From NCBI RefSeq assembly GCF_918797505.1, contig NC_092802.1:15769883-15833882 (forward strand): a stretch of 64,000 nt of DNA, written 5' to 3'. The notes below the pieces were generated by a model, which ran no database searches, was not told the origin of the DNA, and worked only from the letters and a program-made list of their open reading frames with translations. Source of the DNA: Bemisia tabaci (taxonomy: Eukaryota > Arthropoda > Insecta > Hemiptera > Aleyrodidae). Below are positions 12,041-24,000 of the stretch, one piece after another (positions within the stretch are counted from its first letter, which is position 1; each line of letters starts with the position of its first letter). The position numbers and the translations under genes were made by a program.

Positions 12041-15000
12041 GTATGTATCACATCTATTATCCGCACCAGATTTATTAGAAAGGAGGCAAATTTTCGCCGG
12101 TGGTTGGGCTTTTGTTTTAGCCCATCCAAAATGTTTCCACGTTCAAAACACTTCCGGCTTCACTGTTAAAAATCTTAGTATAATCCAGTGTACATTTCAC
12201 TCACTCTGGAGCCTGTATAGCTACCAAAGAGTGGGAAAACTGCTGTTTGAAATCAAGCTCTAAAATATACGTTTCCTTATTCCGGTGAAAATGTATTCAC
12301 TCCAGAGCCCATATTGCACCCAAACAATGGATTTTCAAACCGTTGGCTGTACAAAATCAAGCACTAAAATATATGTTTCCTTATCCATATTTTTCGTAAA
12401 ATACAATGGAGCCACTAAAACTTTGCAAATCTAACTCTTAATTACGTAAGAGAGTAAGCGTTTTTTGTTATTGTCAGTTCTCACTTTAAACTCCTGAAAA
12501 AGGAAGTCTTCTCAAGTCATATTGAACTGCCCCCGGATATTTCACGTTGCACTGAAGGAATTAAGATTGTAAAAAGCCGAGAAAAAACTTTTAACTTATG
12601 AAAATTGGGATTAAAAACTATTCACGGAAAAAATTAAATTGCTGATTTAACAATTCAACTGCTAAAATTAGTGACTGCAATATTTCAACGTTGATTTTAC
12701 ACAAAAAATGCTACTCTAACCTCTATTGTAAGCTAATTTAACCACGGGGTTGGATAAAGTAGCATTTTCTTGTTGTAAAATCTATTTGAAAAACCATTGC
12801 AGTCACTTTTTTTTAGCAATTGAATTGTTAAATCAGCAATTTAATTTTTTCCGTGAATGCTTTACACACACGATGAATCCTATAAGAAAACCCCGAAACA
12901 TCTTCACTCAGTTTCAACCTCCCGTTATTTAGTTTTTTTCTGCTAAACCCGTTCCTTGTTGGAGTAATTAACTGGAAAAGGCAAACAAAAACGCCATTAA
13001 TTACATTGAGAGCTTTAAAAAGACCTATCTTTATGAGTCTGCCAATGATAGCGTTTGTTCGCTGACGATCCAGGAAACAAGATGTGTGAAACGTAGGTAT
13101 GCTTTCCTGTGCTGCTGTGCTATGGAGAAACGCCGTATGAAACTTTAGGCGTTGCCAAATTCTATTCGATAAACTGCGAATTCATTGGGAAAGTCGTGAT
13201 TATTGTCCGTCAAATTTTCGGAAAATGTTGTTTGCGGACTGATCTAAAATGTCTGAACATATCAAAGAAAAATGCTTATACTTCTCTCTAAAAATAAATG
13301 ATTTATCAGGAGAAATTTGGCAACTCTCGAATGTTCATACGGCGTTCTTCCATAGTGCGGCAGTGTGGGCAGCCGAGCAAAACTTTGGCAACTGAAAGCT
13401 ATCGAAAGTGGGACTCGAGCCAAGTTGCAATTGCCCAGAGTCACGTAGGTACACAGTCGTTTAAAAATGGAGGCGCGGCTCCCGGGAGGACAACGAACAA
13501 AGCACGTTGGACAACCACACTCCCAATTGGACGTATTTCTATCAAACGGAACTATGTGCATCAAGACATGAGCCCTGAGACCCGTAAGAATGTATGCATT
13601 CCAGGGCTCACGTCATAATGCACATAGTTCCGTTTGGTAGAAATACGTCCAATTGGGAGCTCGCAATTACTTCATGGATTTTATGAAGATTCCGTCTTGA
13701 ATGTATGAATTTGCTGGGCAGTAACTGTGTTCATCTCTCGGCAATTATATTTTGAAAAAAAAAAAAAACTAATAATTTTACATTACCTTTTTAAAAAATG
13801 ATATGTTCATTATGAGGTAAATGAAGGACATTTGGGTATATTTTCATCAGCTATTAGTTTTGCCGCTGTGTGCGTACAACCATTACTGCGTAATTGAGAG
13901 CTCATTTTTTAGTTAGTCACGCGGAGGAACCAGTTACAATGTTTTCGCCCTGCGATTAGGCACGTTTTTCCTTACAATCGAGGCCTATTATCTCTTTCGA
14001 GTTTAGACTCGATTTTGCCAAAATGGACCACTAGACAAGGTACGAATTTAAGCAATCTGATACATGTTTCTTAACCAGAATTTCACGTAGAACACGATTC
14101 ACGCTACGAAAATTACGAAAACCAACTCCTAACGAAGATATTAACGTTTTTATTTCACATTGGTTACGAGGAATTTGAACTGCCCGCTCACAAGAAACTC
14201 AAAGCTCTGCGTGAGTCAAATCGAGCACTACAACGGTTTCAGCAAGCTTCTCAATCGAGCAATGTTCATTTCCCACCTTGTGTTGTTCAGACTATTGGTA
14301 ATTTGCTATAGCTGAGCCAAAGTGTCAAGATTGAAGTTGAAGATTTTTACATCGCAGAGACTGTCATGATAAACATTTAGCGCGCGATGTGAATCACGTA
14401 GAGCATTGAGTTTTCATGAGCGGGTGGTTTGAATTCACGCATCAAGAATCATTAAATATCTTCGTCAGGAGTTGATTTTGGTAATTTTCGTTGTGCGTAT
14501 CGTGTTCTACGTGAAATTTTGGTTGAGGAACATGTATCAGAATGCTGAAATTCGTACCTTGTCTAGTGGTCCATTAGCAATGCACGTAGTGCAGACCTGA
14601 AATGCGTAAATGAACCCTAGTGTGCATACTGATAGAAGTGTCCAATGGTAACACTTAACACCACTGATTAAAAAGTGATGGTTTTCATGCGCCACAGTAA
14701 AATATGGAGGGAAGTTCGCAACGTCGTATACATCGAAAGACATGTTTTTTCCTAATTTTGTCATAAACTCCTATTTGTTTAAACGTTTTATTTGAGACGG
14801 AATATTTATAATATCCATCGAATTAGTGAGTTTATGATTAGTATCTTGTTCGAAATGCAATAATTATTTGCCTCCAGCGGTCAGTTTATTGCGATTACAA
14901 CTTTTGCGGTGAGGTCCAATTGGACGTATTTCTGTCAAACGGAACTATGTGCATTATGACGTGAGCCCCGTTATAGATATATCCTTATGGGTCTCAGGGC

Positions 15001-18000
15001 TCATGTCTTAATCTATACATAGTTCCGTTTGGCAGAAATACGTTCAATTTTGGTGCAATTTTGTTGAGTTTCCCATTCCCATTTGGTTTTTCATTTCGGT
15101 TTCCCCCGCAGGCGGGAAGTTTAAATTAACTGATTTCAATATGAGTCACTTATGCAAATCGTGTCCCCACGAGAGCGGGAAATTTCGGATTTAATCAGTG
15201 GCGTGGCGTGAATTGCGATGTATCGATTGTTTTGCCATTTAAACGTATGGTGAGGGATCGATTATTAAGGTGTTCGCTGCAAATACCCTGTTTATCGATC
15301 CTTTTTCATAGGTTTAAATGGCACATCAATCGATATATCGCAAAGCACGCCACGCCACTGGATTTAATAAACTGCTTCCATGTAAAATTTTGCGCTAAAC
15401 ACAGTGATGCCAACTGTGAAATTAGCTCAATATCAGTCCAGAAACAGGGCTCAATACATAAACGCCGAGCATGGCTGGGCGTTTTGTGAACGGGCTCCAA
15501 ATGTCCTTTTTTATTAAAATTCCAATTTTTGGATTTCCGGGTTTTGATTTTCTCGTAGGATAGTGTGGACCCTGGGAAGAGGCGACGGGGACGTCCCGTA
15601 AAGGGTTGGCGGCAGGGCGTTGACGAAGAGATGTTGCGGTGTCAGTTGCCCGATAACCTCTGGGAAGACAGGCATATGTGGCGTTTGGGTGTCGTAGAAC
15701 GCCAGAGTGCGTTGTGAAGCGACTTTATATATATATATAGTGTGGACCCAGCTTCTTTCTACCAACCTGCAACTAGGATTTGGGCCACATTTTTAGTGTT
15801 TCCTCTCGTCTAAACCGAAGTTTAGGTCGTATGTCACGAAACTTTGGTTACCTGAGCGTTTTCGTATTCCATATGACCTGAAGTTCAGTCCATGTGATCG
15901 AAATTTTTTCTCAGTGTTGGCAGGGCCAGATTTTTTTTATAGGCTACGTATAGGTGCAGCGGAAGGGTTTAACATTTCAAGAGCGTTTTATAGAGACTTC
16001 ACGCGTCTTTTCGAAATGTCAGAACCTGTATATTACAAATGTATTTTTCGTGCCATTTATCGCTGTGTATTCCTCAAATTCCAGCTTTTTTCCGGCGTCA
16101 ATATCCTCGCAGATGGTACCTAAAAATATTAAATCATGTTTTTAAAGGTGGATTTGGAACATTTCCCCTGGCATCGTACCTACGTAAAACCCTCTTTTTC
16201 GGGAAGAGAGGAAGGGGTAGGAGTCTACAATGTCCTCCACCCCCTCTTTCCGGAGGGGTAACGTGGGCAAGATGCCGGAGGAAATGTTTAAAATCCACCT
16301 TTAAGAACACGATTTTCATTTTTTTTTTTTAAGCAATATCTATGTTGGTGTGTTGTGTCTAGCTGTCGCGGGACTACAACATGCAGTGCGTGTACCTGTA
16401 CTACCCGGTGCTGAAGCAGCACATCCAGTACGAGTTCGAGGCGTGCGACAACGACACCGTCGACCGGATCACCGCCGACCACAGCTCCGTCGTCTCGGTC
16501 CTCTCCAAGGAGGCCCGACGCTGGGCCACCCGCGTCCACCGCGAGAACAACAACATCCGCGAGAACACTCGCAAACTCCAAGTCTTCCAGGCACTCAGGG
16601 ACTCCGGACAAAAGGTACGCAGTAGCACCCATCCACTCCTCCACTGTCCACTCTTCTCCCATGCTCCATGTTTATATCACCAAGCCCCCCACCACCACTC
16701 CACCACTCCACACCCCTGACAGAGCTTTAGGGAGAGCGATAGTGAGCCCAACGTAGAAAGAACATAAGGTACGGAACCTTAGGCGCGTTTGTCCGATGGC
16801 GGCGTCCAGGACGCCGCGGAGAGACGCCGATAAATCTGTCTGATGATTTTGCGTAGGGACGGCACCTTAGCGGCGGAGAGACGCTGCGGAAAACGCCGAT
16901 GGAGGACGCTCCGATCTGTTGGCGACAGATCGGAGCGTCCTCCATCGGCGTTTTCCGCAGCGTCTCTCCGCCGCTAAGGTGCCGTCGGAGACGCCGATAA
17001 ATTCTGCTCAGTCCGCTGCCTTTCCTACCGATTTTTGAACGTGTTTAGTTCGACAAACCCACGAATCGATCACAGAGGCCGTGAATTGATCGACGAAAAC
17101 CGTGAATCGATCGACAATTCCGTGAATCGATCGACAAGAGCCGTGGATCGACCGACCCATCCGTGAATCGATCGACAAAAGCCGTGGATCGATCGACAAA
17201 CCTGTGAGTCTATCGACAAACTTGTGAATCGATCGACAAACCTATGAGTCGATCGACAAACCTGTGAATCGATCGACAAACCTATGAGTCGATCGACAAA
17301 CCTGTGAGTTGATCGAAAAACCCGTGAATCGATCGAATTACGTCGATCGGTTCACGTTCCGGTTTTCGATCGATTCATGTCGATTGACTTGATACCGGTT
17401 TTTTTTTAATTGGCAATCATTTCTCGTCTATCGATCCACGTTCTTTGTCGATCGAATCGACACCGGTTTTTTAGTAATTTGTCCATCGAATCGGTGTCAA
17501 TCGATTCACGTTTTTATTTTTCGGTCGATTTTTGTCGATCGAATCCACACCTTCCTAAAAAAAAAAGCGCGTCCAGCCATTTTTGCGGCCCAGAGCATAC
17601 TGTCCGATCAACGGAAATTCGAGAAATTGACAGCGGACAGAGCGGAAAAAATCAACGGATTCCACTCCTAAGGTGCCGTGCTCCGAAATGTGAGCGTCTT
17701 CTCGCCCTCGACTCGGTAGCAGAGTTGTCCGCCGGCGGGCGTCCAGGACGCCGCGGACAGACGCGCCTAAGGTTCCGTAGCTATAGAGTACATAGAGTCG
17801 TATGTAAGTGGGTGAGCCGGCGCCACTTTTAAGCATTTTCCAGGTCCTGAATTCCGAGACTCCTGTGTGACGCCGGGTCTTTTTTTCGATACATGATCGA
17901 TTGTTTGCGATACACGGGTACCCAGCCATCCGATGTAAACAAAGAAGATAGGAATCACCACGTATTCCACACCGCCATTTTGGATCGAACATGTATCAAA

Positions 18001-21000
18001 AAAGTGACCCGAACTCGGCGCACATCACCGGGCTCGGAACTCGTCGAGCAGAACATGGCGCCAGCTCTCTCATTTACATTACGACTCTATGTACTCTATG
18101 AGAAAGAAGAATAGTTGTTCTGATCATGTTCATAGTACTCACATTAGAAAACAGTGTTCTGCCTTTTCCGGGTGCCATGCGCCATGCGCCAAATGCGCCC
18201 AAAAATCAGATCTCATGCAGATTATAATGGGGTCACTTTAAATAGGTCTCAACGTTTTGTTGGTTCAATTTTTTTCTTTTCTTGCTCTTTCTTTTCGTTT
18301 TCAAACATTTTTCAAATCAGTCTCAACTACAACCCTAAACATGTAAGAAATTTTTCTGTTTCTTTCTAAACCTATGGCAGAAATGATAAAGGTTTGACAA
18401 ATTTTGGTGTATCTCAAATAATACGACTTTTTCTGAATTTGTTCCAGTCTGATCCAAATGACCCGAATGGGCCAGATTTAGAAACAAAAATTGAAGATCT
18501 AAAACACAGTATTAGGAGATCTGAGGTAAGCAGTTTCGTCACGATTTGTTTTTGTTCTCTCATAGTAGAACCGGTTTCAGTACTAAGGTATCTGTCTCTC
18601 GAAATATTTTTCTGGCCGTGAGCGAATTTTTTTTTTTTCAGTCTGATATAGCAATCAGTATACCTGTTTAATATATTTTATTCGGCCATGATATTTTTTT
18701 TGACATTAATAACCACGACGGCTTCGCTAAATGCATGACTTGAGCAGGAAAACATGTGCCTTAAGGTGGAAATTCAACTACTTGTTCAGCACAGTGAGAG
18801 AAATAAGTTGGGGTAAAAGGAATATCGGTTTTCAGTCCTCGATACCTAACAATTTCTAAAACTCACAGGAACATTGGATCAAAGTTTCGCGCCAAAATTC
18901 ACATTATTAATGATGTTATAAACGTTTAAATTGAATCCCTCCGAAGAGTGGCAACTACGCCCGCAAAATTTAACAGTATTTTTCTTATATTTGATATTTT
19001 TCGTCCGCAGACTTTGAAATGCTGCCATGGGACCAATTTGTGAAGATTTTGGACATCCTTTGTGCCAAAATAATGTGAGATTAATCACTTTTGGCTGCTA
19101 AATAGTTATTGTATTTATGCAGCCCCTTAAGGCATACTCGACGAAAATCCATCACGATTTTGCCTCATTCTTAACACGAGATAATCATCAGTTACTGTCG
19201 AATAATTGAATTCAACCATGCTATTTTTTAGACGTTAATAGCCTAGACAGAAAATCGTTGCTAAATACATTAATACTTGACCAAATAACCAATTTGAACG
19301 CGTAAATTGGTCATAACGTATGAAAACCACAATTTATATAAATTTTCTAAATGAATTTCAGGTAGCAAAAGCAAAGGCAGAAGCAAGACTGGAATGTTTG
19401 AGGAATGGTGACTCAAATGGTAAGGCTAATATTTATTTTTTCATTCAAAAGTAAAAATGGGTTGAGTCTTTTTGCGGTCGAACCGTTTAATTTTTGCGTG
19501 CAGGTGAAATGTAATCATTGTTCAAACCCAAAATTGATTTACCATCGCTCTTGCTGTTGTATTTTTTTTCATTTTTTTTTCGTCATTTTTTAGGAGGAGT
19601 TTTTTAGGATTGGGCCGGGTTGGCTGCCGCCACCTAGAATTATATCCTAAGAGCTAAGCATAACCTAACCGACGATAGTCTTTCGAGTAAAGAGTACCTA
19701 CCGTAGCGTCTGTTTAACCACTATGTATATAAATGCGCAATAGGGAAATTTGAATACGACGATTGTCGTTCTAATCTTAAGGTGTTTTGTTAATTAGCCT
19801 TAAACGAGTGACGCTAAGTGATAACAATGCCATTGTTCGGCGCTGCTATCTCATAATTATTAGTGTTTGCTCGTAAATGAATTCCTGTAATGCTAATTTA
19901 ATTGCTCTTAAGTCTTTACTCTTTCAATTAAGACACGAAAATATTATTTGTGCGCTCCCACTTAATCCAGTGGCGTGCTTTGCGATTTATCGATTGATAT
20001 GTTATTTAAACCTACGGAAAAGGAATGATGAGCAGGGTGAACTCCTTAATAATCGATTCTTTACCGTAGGTTTAAATGGCATAACAATCGATACATCGCA
20101 ATGCACGCCACGCCTCTGCCTTAATCATTGAAATCATCATCATAATCGTCCTACATTTCCACGATTCTTAAATTATGCCTTTTTTCCGAGATATTGATAG
20201 GTTTCATTGACATCATTTCTTTTACTTCTTTGAATTGATCAATTTCTTCAGAGATGAAAAATAATCTGTCCCATAATGATCATCCACCCGACTTGTGGAG
20301 CGGTAATGCTACAATATTGCTCGGGTAATGAAAGTCATCCGCCCGGAAGAGGGGGGGGGGGGGATATCTGACGTCATTAAGCAAGGTATCTCGTTAAAAG
20401 TTCCGGTTTTGGATTCGATAACTAATAATGAGGAATCTATCTCTAGATAAATGATTTCGTGGAATTGCGAGCCTTTCGAACATCCGAAGTTGAGGGGCAT
20501 CAAGCAGTGCAACGCGCAAGGATAAAATTTCGAAATTCCAACTTGTGAAATCTATAAGTTGTCGTTCCTCGAAATTTAATTCTTTCAGTTTTGGAAAAAC
20601 GCATATGTGTCAAAACCTTACAATGTGGAGTTAGTTCTTTTTTTAAACTGTATCAAAATGGACTGATTATTTGTACTCAATGGATGAAGAGGGGGGGAGG
20701 GGTATACGTCATCAACCACGTGCTATCGCTCGTTAAAAGTTGCATTTTGGTAAACAATAAATGCCAACGAGACTGTTCATCTCCCTGAATATAATTTTTA
20801 CCAGACTTAAAATCGTATTTTGACGTTTAGATCTAGTGGATGAACCAATGTATTGAAACAGTAATTTTAAGATTCGTCCCAATTCCAAATCTCTTTGTCT
20901 AATTATTACAAAGACGTAGCCCTGTGAAGAACACGGCAATTGGACCGCTGCGCTAGGAAAAAATGAAATCACTCTAATACATGTTTCTTTGCACATAATG

Positions 21001-24000
21001 TATATAGAATACATCATGCACGAACAACTGTAGATTGAATATTTTCGGTCCATAACAAAAACATACATCTCCACCAAAATTTTAAAGAGAATGTCAGCTT
21101 AATTTTCATCTAAAAATTTAAAATTAGTAAAACCGAAAACTCAACAAAAGTAAATTAGCATTTTATACGCTTTAGTATTGCAAAACTTAAAAAAAAAAAA
21201 TAAATAAAAAATTAACAGTAAACTCTAATATTAAGGTTGTATGGTTTTGTTTTACAGGATTTCACTTTATTGATTGATTTCATCCCGTGTAATCTTGCTA
21301 ATTCGACTCATTCTTTTGATTCCAATTTAATTTATCAGAGTTTCTCTAAAATATTTGAATTTCTGCTCTAGTGAATGTTGAAGAATGGTTAGCAGACATG
21401 AACCTGGAAGATCTAGGCCGCTCTGTCAGCTCTGCTTCAATGCAGAATGATACGTCTGCGAATCAGGTACGTGAATACTGCCATGCTAAGGAGAAACGCC
21501 GTATGAGCCCTCAGGCGTTGCCAAATTTCCTCCGATAAAATACGAATTTATCGGGGAAATTGTAAATATTTTTCTCCTGATTTTTCAGCCTGTGTTGTTC
21601 GCAACTTAATCTAAAATATTTGAGAATTTCAAGGAAAAATATGCAAAAATTTCGTCAACAATGCGTGTTATATCCGGGGAAATTTGGCAATTCTCGAATG
21701 TTCATACGACGTTCTTCCTTGGCAGAATACGAGGAAGACGATGTTTCTACTTCCTTTCCGTTAATTTTTTCTGACATAATTCTGATTTGGTATAATTTTT
21801 TATTATTTCCCGATTATGCGTCAAAACAAAAAAGCTATTAAGAAGGAAAAAAAATACCATCCAAAAGTTTGCTAGCAATGTTTTGTGCTATTTTTTTGGA
21901 GTATGAATCCATCGAAAACCAACTGATCTGATTGGTCAAATCTGGTAACAACGGTGTCCACTAGTGTTGGTGATTGATGAGACAAACCGGGGCGGAACTT
22001 CCCAAAGAGGCTCGAAACTTCGAATAAAATTCGCTTCCTGTTGAGTCCCACCGGTGAGCACCAGCCACCCGCTCGATGAACCCCGAAAACGAGGATCGGG
22101 CCCACGAGAAAATACGGATTCACTGGATCGGATTCACACGATCTATCCGACCCGACGCGAAAATACGCTTCAAGAAACACCCAATCAGGACACGCGGTTG
22201 AGGGATCTCATCGTGGACACGCTGCAATAAGGAACTATCATTTGTGGCCCATCCGTAAGAGAACTTATCTGCATAGGGAAACTAATGGTACATACGATGT
22301 CCCTGAGCTGTAGCAGGAAACATTGTTCCTTATCGCAAAATGTAGTTCATTTTTCTCGTCGCATCGCTCGCATTTCCTTCCGGCGAAACTCGACAACCGC
22401 ACAGGAAGCTTTAGAGGTCCAGCGAAGCGTGTTCGGAGCAGGTACTAATGAAGATCCTGCTCGCTCCAGTTTCCGCGCTTCAGCTTCATCGCGCCGCACA
22501 GTGGATCGAACGAATTCGAGAGGGTGGACATGCAATATTCGACTAAAACTGCAAATTTTGATGTTTAATTCGTCACATTTTAAATTTCAAGCACTGGAAA
22601 AAAAACACATCGGATTTAGAGTCCAGACTCTTGAAAACATTGACAAGAAAATATACTCTTGATTCAATCAGATTTTTGCTTAAATCAAAAGGAAATCCGC
22701 TCAAATTAAGAGGCTTGGTTCTTGGTTTAAGCTTAAATCTGATTGAATCAAGAGTATTTTTTCTTGTCGATGTTTTAAAGAGTCTGGACTCCAGATCCAA
22801 TGTGTTTCTTTCCAGTGTTCAAGTAGTGCTCCCATTTCCCGGAACTAGTTCCAAATTCCGGAACTTTTGAGATTTTCCTAAATTTTTCCCGCGACGTTTG
22901 AAATTCCCGAGATATTTCGGATCTTCTGCATTTTCCGGAACTTTTGAAAAAATCTAAAAAAACATCACGGAACTTTTTACGGTCATGGAGTGGGAGAAGC
23001 AAAAACGTTCCGAATCCCGGAACTTTTGACCGACATGGAATGGGAGCACTGAGTGAATCAAACTAACCTGATATAGAAGATATTTTTTCCTAGAACTTCC
23101 AATTTCGATGAGTTTCTTTCGCTAAAACACGTCCAAAACAGCAATCCCTCAACATCGATTCGATTCCTTACAATTGTCGTATCTTTGTTGCATCTATTAG
23201 AGGGAATAGAATCGGAGGACCGACTCGGTAACGTTTCTCAATCCCATCAGTAACGTGACACGGCGGAGCATACAACTATTCGTGCTCTACGGTTGCCCTT
23301 GTTGCATACCCACTTATTTGAAGGCGTTTTTCCGCCCGCTCAGACGCGCGCAACACGCACGCCTTCACGAGTCTCAGACAACATGTTCTTTCAATGCGCA
23401 ATGGAAGTTTTAGCATGGAACCGAAGATTGTTTTGTTGGACCCCGCTTTGCGGGCTAAGCGGACGGATTTAACGAAGTTTTGAGCTTTTGAAGTTTCCAA
23501 ATTTTGTCCGACCTCTTTCGTTGACTCGATCCACCGTGCGCCGCGCCGTCCGGGATAAAGCACGCATTCAGGATGTGGCAATACAAGCTTACATGTGCAT
23601 AAATACACCCGCCATTGAGGAGCATGTGGAATCCTCATCGCCCCCTCCCTAAATATTCATTCCGTATTCCTTCCTTGCATAGGAGATTAAGAGGGATTTT
23701 GCGTGATCCTTGTTTATTTGGCATCATAGTTCGATGAGGGAGAGGGCGTTGCAAACTTTTGTTACGGATGGAGGGAGAGTTCCGCCTTGTTACTGGAGAG
23801 AGCAGTAACTATATAAGACCGTAGTTTTTTTTTACAGAAAACGGACCATAGGCGGCTGTAGATATTTTGAACGGTGGGGGACGTAAGGGATACATGGCGT
23901 AATATGAAGTTTTGAAGGACTTACTGAATTTAACTTTGTGAAACCATCCGTAATCACCCAACAGGCTCGTAGAAATTGCTCGGGTGCTGAAGAAGTAACA

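Larger units (their letters stand above)
16770..17779. mobile_element. 1-kb non-autonomous element with internal hairpin and minisatellite (family P)
   Basis: Ends TACGGAACCTTAGGCGCGTT and AGACGCGCCTAAGGTTCCGTA. Holds a 62-bp perfect inverted repeat (16858-16986) and a 20-nt minisatellite (about 17050-17336). No transposase frame seen. Confidence 0.8.

Noticed and set aside
15514..15765. Minus-strand frame of 83 codons in the GC-rich block
   Set aside because: No recognisable family and bounded by direct repeats; could be a repeat fragment, not supported as a gene.
16288..16662. Minus-strand open frame of about 124 codons opposite the nwk exon at 16363
   Set aside because: It is the antisense shadow of a GC-rich coding exon with clear F-BAR similarity on the plus strand.
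17050..17336. CRISPR-like array
   Set aside because: Units are contiguous with no unique spacers, and the genome is eukaryotic.
17008..17540. Repeat protein with SIDS/RSIHG units
   Set aside because: The 20-nt minisatellite is not a multiple of three and is open by chance in several frames.
23276..23638. 120-codon minus-strand frame
   Set aside because: Covers foldback fragments seen elsewhere (8750-8850, 23500-23550); Arg/Cys-rich chance frame.
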